In this document: positions 34,779-42,919 of the stretch, one piece after another
Layout: each line of letters begins with the position of its first letter
Numbering within the stretch: the stretch's first letter is position 1
Source of the DNA: Elusimicrobiota bacterium
GTDB lineage: Bacteria > Elusimicrobiota > Elusimicrobia > UBA1565
DNA length: 48,935 nucleotides
Direction of reading: 5' to 3'
Assembly: GCA_003450735.1 (NCBI GenBank)
Contig: DMEZ01000069.1
Coordinates: 101,100 to 150,034, forward strand
Position numbers and translations under genes: made by a program
The notes under the pieces: model-generated
What the model saw: only the letters and a program-made list of their open reading frames with translations
Told to the model about the DNA's origin: nothing
The model's database searches: none

Positions 34779-35725
34779 GCCAGGACAAGCGCCTCCCCGT
34801 CGCCCACTACGTCCAGGCCACCCCGCAGGGCTCCGAGCTCGTGCTCTCGCTCTATACGAGGGGCTGCCGCTTCGCGGCCTGCTCGTTCTGCGCCCTGCCC
34901 TCCCTCTCCTCCGGGCAGGAGGCCGTGAGCGTCGACGACGTCAAGGCGCAGATCGACCACGTCTTCAAGGACCTCTCCCCCCAGACGCTGGCCGGCGTCC
35001 AGAGGCTCTCGGTGTACAACGCGGGCTCGGTGCTCGACCAGCAGACGCTCCCCTCCGAGGCGCTCTGGCACCTCTTCGGCCGCCTCAAGGAGCTGCCCTC
35101 GCTCAAGCTCGTCGCGCTCGACACCCGCGCGGAGTACGTGGAGGAGTGGGAGCTCGCGGGGATGCTCGAGCGCCTGGAGGCGGTGAAGCTCGAGCTCGCG
35201 GTGGGCTACGAGACGCAGGACGAGCGCATCCGCAACCAGGTCCTGCGAAAGGGCCTGAGCGAGGAGAGCTTCCGCCGGCTCGGCGCCCTGCTGGCCTCCA
35301 AGGGCGTGCGGCTCAAGGCGTACGTGCTGGTCAAACCGGACCCGGCCATGAGCGAGGCGGAGGGGGTCGAGGAGGCCGTGAAGACCCTCCAGAAGCTGGC
35401 CGCGCTGGGCAAGGAGCTGAGGCTGGGCGTGAGCGTCCACCTCAACCCGACCTACGTGGCGAAAGGCTCCCTGCTGGAGAAGGAGTTCCGCGCGAAGAGC
35501 TACGAGCCGCCGCGGCTGTGGTCGGTGGTGGACATTTTGCTGAAGACGGAGGCCGCGGGCCTGCCGGTGCAGGTCGGCCTGCACACCGAGGGCCTGGCCG
35601 TGCGCAAGGGCTCGTTCCATAACTGCGGGAAGTGCGACGAGGCGGTCAGGAAGGCGCTGAAGACCTTCTCGGGGACGCAGGACTACGGCCTGCTCAAAGA
35701 CCTTTCGTGCGAGTGCCGGAAATAG
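34775..35725 (+). CDS. Radical SAM protein with 3' end supplied by the island
   Basis: The protein has 316 residues. The SAM-cluster cysteines lie in TRGCRFAACSFCALP (CxxxxCxxC spacing, shared with Elp3-like members of the superfamily rather than classical CxxxCxxC). A second cysteine group near the C-terminus (NCGKC, then LSCEC) may hold another cluster or zinc. The substrate is unknown. The last 39 codons (from 35609) exist a second time at 39704-39823, just before the amidohydrolase. The present 3' end is followed at once by AT-rich island DNA, so this gene is probably a chimera whose end was replaced on integration. Motifs are intact, so it is likely functional. Confidence 0.88.
   Translation: MSQDKRLPVAHYVQATPQGSELVLSLYTRGCRFAACSFCALPSLSSGQEAVSVDDVKAQIDHVFKDLSPQTLAGVQRLSVYNAGSVLDQQTLPSEALWHLFGRLKELPSLKLVALDTRAEYVEEWELAGMLERLEAVKLELAVGYETQDERIRNQVLRKGLSEESFRRLGALLASKGVRLKAYVLVKPDPAMSEAEGVEEAVKTLQKLAALGKELRLGVSVHLNPTYVAKGSLLEKEFRAKSYEPPRLWSVVDILLKTEAAGLPVQVGLHTEGLAVRKGSFHNCGKCDEAVRKALKTFSGTQDYGLLKDLSCECRK
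35609..35719 (+). repeat. Left copy of radical SAM 3'-end repeat (attL-like)
   Basis: 111 bp, 20 mismatches by hand count against 39704-39814 without gaps. The best-conserved part is GGCTCGTTC plus the following AACTG(C/T)GGGAAGTGCGACGA, coding GSF-x-NCGKCDE. It forms the end of the intact radical SAM gene. Confidence 0.85.
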
Positions 35726-35820
35726 ACTTTAGTCAGTTATGGTGAAGTGGAAATCCCCACATCAACTTCCTACATACCAAGCCTTCAAAAAACCCTATTA
35801 TGAACACAGGGGGGTTCTCC

Positions 35821-37623
35821 ATGATTAAGAAAGTCCGCATCGTGCGCTTCAAAGGTTTTGAAGATGAGATTTTTGACTTATCTGGCCAAACCATAATGCT
35901 TGCCGGCCCTAACAACTCGGGCAAAACGACATTGCTTCATGCAATTTCGGTATGGAACCTCGCTCTCCGATTATGGCAAAACGAAATTGGCGAAAATGGC
36001 CGGACTAAGAGAATCAGTATCGTTCTCGATGAATTTACCGCGCTTCCATTACGAGAAATGAATCTTCTGTGGCTAAACCGTCACACGGCAAAGAAGCCAT
36101 CCGCCGACAGCACCCCGAAACAAGCACCAATCTACATACAGGTAGAAGTCGAATCGCTTTTAGGAACCGAATCGTTGACCATGGAAATTATTTATGGCAG
36201 CCAAAAACTCGTTTATGCCCGACCAGTCCAGAGCCCAGATAATCCAAGCCCACTTTCTACTTTGCCCGAATTTGTCTCTAATATTAAAATTGTTCATATC
36301 CCATCATTTTCAGGCATTGAAACGTCAGAGCCATTGCACTCAGAAGGCATTCGAGACAAATTAATCGGTGAGGGCCGCGCTGGAGAAATAGTACGTAATT
36401 TGGTTCTTGATATCTGGAATGAATCAAAACACAATGAAAACAACAAGCCTTGGAAAGATTTATCAGATAGCATAAGCAAGCTATTTCAATACGAAATTCT
36501 CCCCCCAGTTCATGGACTTAAACAAACTTACATTATGTGCGAATACCGCCCGCCCACACTAGGGGGGAACAAACGGGGCCCAAAGCTTGACATAGCGAAT
36601 GCTGGCAGTGGGTTCCACCAGACGCTACTTCTTCTTGCCTTCTTTTATGCACGCCCATCATCAGTATTGCTCGTAGATGAGCCCGATGCTCATCTTCACT
36701 TTATTCTCCAGCGAGAAATTTGCGATTACCTCCGCAGCGTAGCATCTCGACGAGGCTGCCAACTAATTCTTACCACACACGCCGAAGCTCTTCTCAAAGA
36801 GGCAGAGCCTGAGCAAATACTATCCTTCGTCGGCAAACGTCCCCGAAGACTTCTAACGCCGCAACAAAAATCCGACCTAACCGAAGCCCTACATTCTTTA
36901 AAAAGCTTGGATCTTCTGCAAGCCGATCATGTTGGCGCCGTACTCTACGTTGAGAACGAATCCGACTACAAACTCCTCCGCGAGTGGGCGATAGTATTAA
37001 ATCATACAACAAAGAGTTTTCTCTCCTTTCCATTCATCTTTTCGCTTCAGGGGAATGATCTCGGTCGCGCAAAAAAACATTTTCGATGCATTGCCCTGGT
37101 TCGCCCCGAAATCAAAGCCCTGTGTATTTTAGATCGAGATTTACACAAGGGGCCCGAAGCCACAGACCTTCCACCTGGCATGACGATTCATCGGTGGCAA
37201 CGGTACGAAATTGAAAACTATTTGTTAAATCCAACGATATTACTTAGATATCTAGACAGCGAGTTGGATCTTTTCTCTGCTAGTGTTCTTGAAAAAGATA
37301 CTGCGATAATCGAAAATGCCTTCCTGCAAAACTTCCCTTCCGGAATTGATTATTTATCAGAAGTGCAATCCTTAGGCGATATTAAAGCTAGCGAGTTCCT
37401 CGTAAAAGTACTCGGTGCGACATCGCGTCCTTTGCCGAAACGAGATCTTTTTATACTCGCGCGCCTTTACCGTTCGACTGAAATTCACAATGATGTTATA
37501 CAGGCGCTAAACAGACTTCAAGATATCCTACCCAATACATCACCCTCAGACATAGCAAACGCCACATCAGATGATCCCGAGGGACTAGAAGAAGATAATA
37601 CCCGCGACGAAAGCACGCCGTAA
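35821..37623 (+). CDS. OLD-like AAA ATPase with C-terminal TOPRIM nuclease domain
   Basis: Start ATG 35821 is chosen because GGGGGG lies 6 nt upstream; ATG 35800 would put that site inside the gene. The protein has 600 residues. Walker A is LAGPNNSGKTTLLHAI, the ABC-type signature region NAGSGFHQTLLLLAFF, Walker B VLLVDEPDAHLH and the H-loop ILTTHAEALL. The second half has TOPRIM-like acidic motifs: VLYVENESDYKLL (catalytic Glu) and ALCILDRDLH (DxD). This is the plan of single-chain class 1 OLD nucleases, several of which restrict phages alone or in Gabija- or PARIS-like systems. No UvrD-like partner is present. AT-rich and foreign to its surroundings. It converges with the TIM-barrel gene. 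Confidence 0.88.
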   Translation: MIKKVRIVRFKGFEDEIFDLSGQTIMLAGPNNSGKTTLLHAISVWNLALRLWQNEIGENGRTKRISIVLDEFTALPLREMNLLWLNRHTAKKPSADSTPKQAPIYIQVEVESLLGTESLTMEIIYGSQKLVYARPVQSPDNPSPLSTLPEFVSNIKIVHIPSFSGIETSEPLHSEGIRDKLIGEGRAGEIVRNLVLDIWNESKHNENNKPWKDLSDSISKLFQYEILPPVHGLKQTYIMCEYRPPTLGGNKRGPKLDIANAGSGFHQTLLLLAFFYARPSSVLLVDEPDAHLHFILQREICDYLRSVASRRGCQLILTTHAEALLKEAEPEQILSFVGKRPRRLLTPQQKSDLTEALHSLKSLDLLQADHVGAVLYVENESDYKLLREWAIVLNHTTKSFLSFPFIFSLQGNDLGRAKKHFRCIALVRPEIKALCILDRDLHKGPEATDLPPGMTIHRWQRYEIENYLLNPTILLRYLDSELDLFSASVLEKDTAIIENAFLQNFPSGIDYLSEVQSLGDIKASEFLVKVLGATSRPLPKRDLFILARLYRSTEIHNDVIQALNRLQDILPNTSPSDIANATSDDPEGLEEDNTRDESTP

Positions 37624-37676
37624 CAAATACTAATACACGCAGCTATTCTTAATCAAAATCACGACACATCAATTAA

Positions 37677-38474
37677 CTACCGAACCGCAATCTTCGCCTT
37701 TCCAACATCTTGCCGTGAAATAATCATTTTTCGCGTATAAATTGTTGTATATGCTTGCGCACGTGTGGCGAACTCGCATTTCAAAGCTTCTCTTACCCGC
37801 CTCATTTCTAACGCAACACCTGCGACTGGCACTCCGGCTGGCATTACCGATTCAATAATAATTGGTATGTTTTGCGGTATCAGCCGTGCGATTTCCCTAC
37901 AACAATGAGCGGTTGTGTAAGTTATCGGGCCATGCTCTCCACGACTATTTATCTCGCTAATGTGTATTTGACATAGCCTGTCTGCGAATTGTTTAAGCAT
38001 AAGACTTGCTTGACTCATTGTTGGATCTATTTGCCTTGCATGTGCCACGTCGAAGCAAAAACTCGCATCTGGCAACCCTTTAAATAGTCGCCTAATTTCA
38101 TGTTCTGTCCGACCGTCAGATTTCCGACTATCATTATTCTCAATACACAAATATCGCCCCAACAATCGCCAACAAGCGAAATTATTAATCAAATCGCCAT
38201 GCACAATTATCGGCATTTTATTTCTTGCAAAGAACATTAACTTACGAACCATCTCCTCTTCTGAACAAGAAGCGATTCGACTTGGCGCGTGCACAGAAAC
38301 GTAATCGTACTTACTTAAAGCAAGATTTGGCAGTGCATCAATCAGGGATGGGAGTTCTGACTCCCGAAGCGCTGATAACTCGATGGCTTTTGCTTCGGTT
38401 TTTTTCAACAAAGCAATTGCCGACATGAAATCATTCCGCGCCAATGCCCCCGTTGAGAATCCAATGAGTCGCAT
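37677..38474 (-). CDS. TIM-barrel protein of the xylose isomerase / endonuclease IV fold
   Basis: From ATG 38474 (GGAG about 10 nt upstream, 1 bp after the nucleotidyltransferase stop) the protein has 265 residues. It begins MRLIGFSTGALARND and shows strand-end metal/ligand positions in order: AIELSALRESEL, YVSVHAPSR, IIVHGDLI, LCIENNDSR, FCFDVAHARQI, CQIHISEINSRGEH, IIIESVMPAG. The His, Asp and Glu at strand ends are those used for divalent metals by EndoIV and sugar isomerases. It may act on DNA ends or on a sugar/nucleotide. It pairs with the nucleotidyltransferase in one AT-rich transcript. An alternative start at 38489 would overlap the upstream gene. Confidence 0.8.
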   Translation of the reverse strand: MRLIGFSTGALARNDFMSAIALLKKTEAKAIELSALRESELPSLIDALPNLALSKYDYVSVHAPSRIASCSEEEMVRKLMFFARNKMPIIVHGDLINNFACWRLLGRYLCIENNDSRKSDGRTEHEIRRLFKGLPDASFCFDVAHARQIDPTMSQASLMLKQFADRLCQIHISEINSRGEHGPITYTTAHCCREIARLIPQNIPIIIESVMPAGVPVAGVALEMRRVREALKCEFATRAQAYTTIYTRKMIISRQDVGKAKIAVR

Positions 38475-38475
38475 A

Positions 38476-39552
38476 TCAAAACACTCCATACGTCCATAGT
38501 AATTTATTCAATTGTTTGTCTTTATAAAAAAGATCAGTCAAAGCCCTCTGGAATTTATGGCTCACTTCTTTCATTTCGATAAACACTGAGTCCGTTGTCG
38601 CCTTGTCTGATGACAAGTATTCCAAATGTTTCCGGACTTTTGGCTTGTTTATTGAATCAAGAAATTCATTATAGGCATCAAGCAATTCGCGTGCCGTTTT
38701 CGGCGTTGCGTAATCAGTTAAGACTTGACATACAATACCTAGTGGGCTCATCCTGACCAAATCCCTTAGATGATTAATTAGCGGACCAAATGATTCATAA
38801 TCCTCACACTTTTCTTGTTTTATTCCCCCTGGTGCGCGAATAAGACAGCTAAAACACATGAGCACACCAGATACAAAAATCAATTTTCTTGAAAGACGAA
38901 GTTTAATATTTCGTATTGCCCATCCTGCCCCCGAGCGCTCTCGTCTTTTGCACGCGTAATCAACGGCCATTGTTCTCCAGAACCGCACAACATCATTTAA
39001 CAAAAACCTCGGTATCTTCTTTCGCTTCGGGGGAGTTGCCCAAAAACTAGGATCGTCTTCAAGATAGCGACTCAAAATTGCTCGGATTACACGATCACGA
39101 ACACCATTGGCACCAATAGAATCAGATTCCAACAACAACAGAATACGTCGTGTCATATTGCGATTGGTATCGAATTCACCTCCGATTTTGTGAATAATGT
39201 CATGGCTAAAGGCCAAGCTCCCGAACACTCCGGTCTGACCAGGTTTTTTATAACCTTTTTCTTCGAGTATTTTCCCAATCGTTTGTGCAATCTTAAGATG
39301 TGCCGGGTCAGCTTGGCCATCAACAAGTAGTGTCCAATCAACATCACTTCCTTTTGTCCACTCATTCCTAGCCAATGATCCAAAAACGACCATCTCCGTA
39401 TCGCTAGAAATCAGATTCTCTTTTTGTAAAAGGCCATGAAGAGTGCTCTTTATTGCCTTTGCTTCCTTTTTGGCGGAAAGAATTGCTGGCCAGCGCTTGC
39501 CCGTCTTTTTTGATATTTGTTGAAATGCGTCCGTTGGCTGGATGCTAATCAC
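38476..39552 (-). CDS. Nucleotidyltransferase, Pol-beta superfamily
   Basis: The protein has 358 residues. The signature is VVFGSLARNEWTKGSDVDWT: the GS turn and the DxD metal site 11 residues later fit hG(G/S)x9-13DhD, shared by CD-NTases, MNT-type and other nucleotidyltransferases. A possible third acidic residue lies around HKIGGEFDTN. The C-terminal 200 residues are helical and basic (PPKRKKIPRFLLNDVVRFWR, YACKRRERSGAGW), perhaps for nucleic acid binding. It heads the two-gene transcript with the TIM-barrel protein. Whether it makes a signal nucleotide or modifies a nucleic acid cannot be told. The start lies close to the island's right end. Confidence 0.8.
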   Translation of the reverse strand: MISIQPTDAFQQISKKTGKRWPAILSAKKEAKAIKSTLHGLLQKENLISSDTEMVVFGSLARNEWTKGSDVDWTLLVDGQADPAHLKIAQTIGKILEEKGYKKPGQTGVFGSLAFSHDIIHKIGGEFDTNRNMTRRILLLLESDSIGANGVRDRVIRAILSRYLEDDPSFWATPPKRKKIPRFLLNDVVRFWRTMAVDYACKRRERSGAGWAIRNIKLRLSRKLIFVSGVLMCFSCLIRAPGGIKQEKCEDYESFGPLINHLRDLVRMSPLGIVCQVLTDYATPKTARELLDAYNEFLDSINKPKVRKHLEYLSSDKATTDSVFIEMKEVSHKFQRALTDLFYKDKQLNKLLWTYGVF

Positions 39553-39703
39553 GAAGCAAATTTATTTTATCATATACGCTTATCGAATCCCAACAGAGGA
39601 CATACTTATCGGCTTCATTGATCCACACCCCGCCCGCGGTAACCACCGTTTTGTCCTGCGACTGCCGGTTGCCCCGCACGCCACGACCCCAACCTGTTGC
39701 ATC

Positions 39704-39823
39704 GGCTCGTTCATGAACTGTGGGAAGTGCGACGAGCGGATAACGAGGGCGTTGCGGGCCTTCTCGGGCACGCAGGACTACGGCCCCCTCAAAGACCTCT
39801 CCTGCGAGTGCCGCGCCGGATGA
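39704..39823 (+). pseudogene. Displaced 3' end of the radical SAM gene (attR-like repeat)
   Basis: The stretch encodes GSFMNCGKCDERITRALRAF, SGTQDYGPLKDL and SCECRAG, then TGA. Its stop overlaps the amidohydrolase ATG as ATGA (39820-39823), matching the overlap style of this operon, so this is probably the resident gene's original end. There is no start region in frame that belongs to a gene; island or junction DNA precedes it. The alternative is that it is what remains of a second, tandem radical SAM gene. Confidence 0.75.
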
Positions 39824-40614
39824 GAATCATCGACTTCCACGCGCACGCCTACCCCGACCACCTCGCCGCGCGGGCCCTCAAGACGCTCCTCGACAGCGTC
39901 GACCGCGGCCAGGCGCACACGGACGGGACGGTCGCGGGGCTCAGAGCGTCCATGCAGAAGAACGGGATCGCCAAGTCCGTGCTCCTCTCCATCGCCACGA
40001 AGCCCTCGCATGTCCCGAAGATCGCGGACGCCTGCAAAGCCTGGCTGGCGCCGGACATCATGCCTTTCGGCTCGCTCCATCCGGCTTCCGTAACGATGGA
40101 TGAGGACATCCGCAGACTGAAGGACTGCGGCCTCCGCGGGGTCAAGCTGCACCCGGAGTTCCAGGATTTCCACGTGGACGACCGCAAGGTCTTCCCGATG
40201 TACGAGGCGCTCTCCGCGGCGGGCCTCATCACGGTGTTCCACGCGGGGAATGACCCGGGGCCTTTCACGAGCGACCACGGCCTGCCGCCCGCGTTCAAGA
40301 CGGTGCACCTGAGCTTCCCGTGCCTGAAGATGGTGCTCGCCCACATGGGCGGCTGGCAGGCGTGGGACGAGGTGGACCGGCACACGGCCGCCCTCCAGAT
40401 CTTCTTCGACACGTCCTCGGTCATGCAGCACCTCCCCAAGGAGGCCTTCCTCAAGCTGGCCCGCAAGCACGGGACGGAGCGCATCCTCTTCGGCTCCGAC
40501 TCGCCGTGGTTCGAGCCGGCCGACGACCTGCGCTGGCTGGATTCGGCGGGGCTGAGCTCGGACGAGCTCGAGCGGATCCTGCACAAGAACGCCGAGGCTT
40601 TGCTGGGGAGTTAG
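39820..40614 (+). CDS. Amidohydrolase-family metal-dependent hydrolase (Amidohydro_2)
   Basis: The protein has 264 residues from ATG 39820. It begins MRIIDFHAHAYPDHLA, the HxH metal site of the family. KLHPEFQDF, TVFHAGNDPGP, MVLAHMGGW and ERILFGSDSPWFEP give further His and the catalytic Asp. Such enzymes hydrolyse or decarboxylate small substrates. It should have been directly translated after the radical SAM gene before the island entered; it now may depend on island read-through or a new promoter. The stop overlaps the stop of the opposing Ymh gene (TTAG, 40611-40614). Confidence 0.9.
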   Translation: MRIIDFHAHAYPDHLAARALKTLLDSVDRGQAHTDGTVAGLRASMQKNGIAKSVLLSIATKPSHVPKIADACKAWLAPDIMPFGSLHPASVTMDEDIRRLKDCGLRGVKLHPEFQDFHVDDRKVFPMYEALSAAGLITVFHAGNDPGPFTSDHGLPPAFKTVHLSFPCLKMVLAHMGGWQAWDEVDRHTAALQIFFDTSSVMQHLPKEAFLKLARKHGTERILFGSDSPWFEPADDLRWLDSAGLSSDELERILHKNAEALLGS

Positions 40615-41693
40615 GGCAATGGTTTCGTTGCTGATGCAGGCAAGGTCTCAGACACATCAAGCAATCTCATCAACAAACTAGCGAGATAGATATACTCGGC
40701 AGCTCGATGCGAGTCCTTGAGGACAACATTTTCGTGAGCCTTGCGATTTCTGATCCCAACTATGCCTTTGAAGAGGAAGAAGATGCCCCGCTGCTCGTCC
40801 AACTCCTCCTGAGTTGAGAGCGCGTTAAAGCGAATCGGGGGCACGCGCTTATCGCACGCAAACGCAACACCCATCATGCCGTCTCCGCCATCACCCGTGT
40901 CTACTCCTGCAGCGATTAGCCTGGCCTTGACCCGCGCAATCACAGCTTTGAATCCCGCTTCCACGGCCTCGGCATAATGCCCGTTCCTATAGAGTTGTAC
41001 ACTAACCTGAGAGACCTCTTGGTGTAGCGTATATTCGGCATGGTCAACAGACTGCCCGAACCATGATAACCTCGAGCCAAACAGACTTGCCGGTGATGCG
41101 GGAGAATTCGTGTTTTTGCTTTTCCGAACAAACTCATGGTGTCCTTCTTGGCGTGCGCGCGCAATTGCTTCAGGCACATTCTTAAAGTATCTAATTCGTT
41201 CGGGCACACTATAGGTGGAATATCGATTAGGCGGGCAATTCTGATCGCGCATCCGACCATCGATAAGATTCAATCTCTCCAGAATGATTAGAACTCGAGT
41301 CAAATCTTCGGAAGTCGTATTCTCTGGCAATTCATTTTGGAGGATTTCTATCGGGAAGCTTTTCTCGCGATACTGTTGTCGAATGCTCCGAAGTTTTGGG
41401 AATAGGGTGCTGATTATCTTCTCATCTCGTCCCCAATGCTCACTCTCGACATAGTCAACTAGACGGAAATAATATTTGCCATTATCTCGCCTCAGCACGC
41501 CCTCTGACGCCAAATCGTCAATAATTGCAAGATCAGAATCTTCTTGTGCATGGCGGAAATCTTCCGCATTCGGATAGTCCCCATTGTTTTGAAAACAAAT
41601 CAAAATGTTATCCATAATTCGACGTCGTGCCGCTGAATTTGGTTCTTTGGGCTCTGTCATCTCTCCCCCATGCACTCGCAAATCGGCATCCAT
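40611..41693 (-). CDS. Ymh-type (TIGR02391) protein
   Basis: The protein has 360 residues. The C-terminal 130 residues fit the Ymh family: LYRNGHYAEAVEAGFKAVIA, MMGVAFACDKRVPPIRFNAL, then FLFKGIVGIRNRKAHENVVL and AAEYIYLASLLMRLLD. The middle (about 55-170) looks like a winged-helix or linker region (DLASEGVLRRDNGKYYFRLV). Ymh-type proteins often accompany restriction-modification loci; the HEPN-like GIRNRKAHE helix hints at an RNase-like or binding fold. AT-rich. The start could also be ATG 41660, which follows GGGGG closely. Last gene of the type I R-M locus, 89 bp after hsdS. Confidence 0.8.
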   Translation of the reverse strand: MDADLRVHGGEMTEPKEPNSAARRRIMDNILICFQNNGDYPNAEDFRHAQEDSDLAIIDDLASEGVLRRDNGKYYFRLVDYVESEHWGRDEKIISTLFPKLRSIRQQYREKSFPIEILQNELPENTTSEDLTRVLIILERLNLIDGRMRDQNCPPNRYSTYSVPERIRYFKNVPEAIARARQEGHHEFVRKSKNTNSPASPASLFGSRLSWFGQSVDHAEYTLHQEVSQVSVQLYRNGHYAEAVEAGFKAVIARVKARLIAAGVDTGDGGDGMMGVAFACDKRVPPIRFNALSTQEELDEQRGIFFLFKGIVGIRNRKAHENVVLKDSHRAAEYIYLASLLMRLLDVSETLPASATKPLP

Positions 41694-41782
41694 GGGCTTC
41701 TCAAATCAACACACCGATTAACATCATAAATTATTCGCACCTTCCGACCGAATCGCTCGATAGCGCACACATAAGTGGCGTC

Positions 41783-42919
41783 TCACGCGCTCCATGCCCG
41801 ATTGCTTAGCGCAGAGAATAAAATTTCATTTTGCGTCATTGCTTGTTCATGAACGCGCCGTATTTCCTGAGCTTTTGCTTTCATAGCAGCGTACTTCAGC
41901 TGAGTTGTCTTGGGCGGAAGCAGCACTTTTAATCCTCGGATATCGTCAAAATTCAGCCCCGCCTTTACCCCTTGCCGATTGAGCCTCGTTATTTGCGCTT
42001 GCCCAGCATGAGATGCGAGATAGGATGAAAGATAGTCCGGGACAATTTCATTCGGCCGCACTCGAATAATCGCCAGATGCTGATTTATGTACGCGCCAGC
42101 CAGCGCACTCGGCACTATACCGACTCGTCCCAAGTCAGCAGTAATGCTGAGCAAGACATCTCCCGCCTGCACTCGCGTTCGCTCAGCTTCCGGATTTTTT
42201 GGGGCTTGGACACGAATAACCTCTTTAAGATTCAGCTGATCACGTCCCACATTCTGAATGCGGAGGAAGAAGCTCCCGCTATCAGAATAGTATTGCGCCC
42301 ATCCGCGAGATCCGCTTGTCAAAAACACCAACATATCCCCAATACGTTTTACCGGCCAGCTCTTTGGGTTTACGACCGGATCGCCGAATAACTCCAAGAA
42401 TGCATTTCGCTCCAGACTATTTCCAGCTTCTAGAGCTTGCTGCCGCTTCCGCCGGATGGCGTCCGCCTTATCAAGGATGGCCGCGATGCGACGCTGCTCG
42501 TCGAGCCGAGGCAAGTCCAGCGACATGCCTTCGATATCACCACGCCCGACCTGCTTAAACGTTGAGCCTCGTGCCAATCGCGAAAGCTTATTTTTATTTC
42601 TTGAGAGCCAATACCACAGATATCGTGGGTCAAGCTGTTCCTTGTGCGGTCGCAAAGCCGCCACACCACGGCCCAAACAATACTGTTTGTCTGCCCAATT
42701 CAAATCGCCAATTGTCGCCCGAATACAAAGGATAATATCACCCTTGCAGGTAACCTGCGTCGGTTGATTAGTCGCCTTTTTTGGCGAAGGAAAATCTTCC
42801 CCAAAATCGCCAGCTCCCGCAATCAACGGCATTCCAGAAGCGAGCTCACCATAAGACTCACCAACTGGAGCTGAGCCCATGATGACATCACAGACACTGC
42901 GTAAAGAGACCGTCTTCAT
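41783..42919 (-). CDS. hsdS: Type I restriction-modification specificity subunit HsdS
   Basis: The protein has 378 residues and two target recognition domains. TRD1 (about 1-130) ends in STFKQVGRGDIEGMSLDLP; the first conserved helix follows (DEQRRIAAILDKADAIRRKR). TRD2 (about 185-340) ends NRQGVKAGLNFDDIRGLKVL, followed by the second helix (KYAAMKAKAQEIRRVHEQAM). The TRDs set the split DNA recognition sequence and the helices its spacing. ATGA overlap with hsdM (42916-42919). TRDs are the most variable part of such loci and are more AT-rich than hsdM and hsdR here. Confidence 0.95.
   Translation of the reverse strand: MKTVSLRSVCDVIMGSAPVGESYGELASGMPLIAGAGDFGEDFPSPKKATNQPTQVTCKGDIILCIRATIGDLNWADKQYCLGRGVAALRPHKEQLDPRYLWYWLSRNKNKLSRLARGSTFKQVGRGDIEGMSLDLPRLDEQRRIAAILDKADAIRRKRQQALEAGNSLERNAFLELFGDPVVNPKSWPVKRIGDMLVFLTSGSRGWAQYYSDSGSFFLRIQNVGRDQLNLKEVIRVQAPKNPEAERTRVQAGDVLLSITADLGRVGIVPSALAGAYINQHLAIIRVRPNEIVPDYLSSYLASHAGQAQITRLNRQGVKAGLNFDDIRGLKVLLPPKTTQLKYAAMKAKAQEIRRVHEQAMTQNEILFSALSNRAWSA

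Larger units (their letters stand above)
35609..39703. mobile_element. AT-rich genomic island integrated in the radical SAM gene
   Basis: Between two diverged copies of the radical SAM 3' end lies about 4 kb of clearly AT-rich DNA with three genes (OLD-like ATPase, TIM-barrel protein, nucleotidyltransferase). Boundaries are taken as the first base of each repeat copy; true crossover points may be anywhere inside the repeat. No integrase, transposase or terminal inverted repeat is present, so it is either non-autonomous or has lost its recombinase. A GC-rich stretch at 39617-39703 may belong to the old radical SAM gene and not to the island. Confidence 0.65.

Noticed and set aside
39542..39823. 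Plus-strand ORF before the amidohydrolase as an intact gene
   Set aside because: Its N-terminal part is junction DNA of the island and only the last 39 codons match the radical SAM end. It is a remnant.
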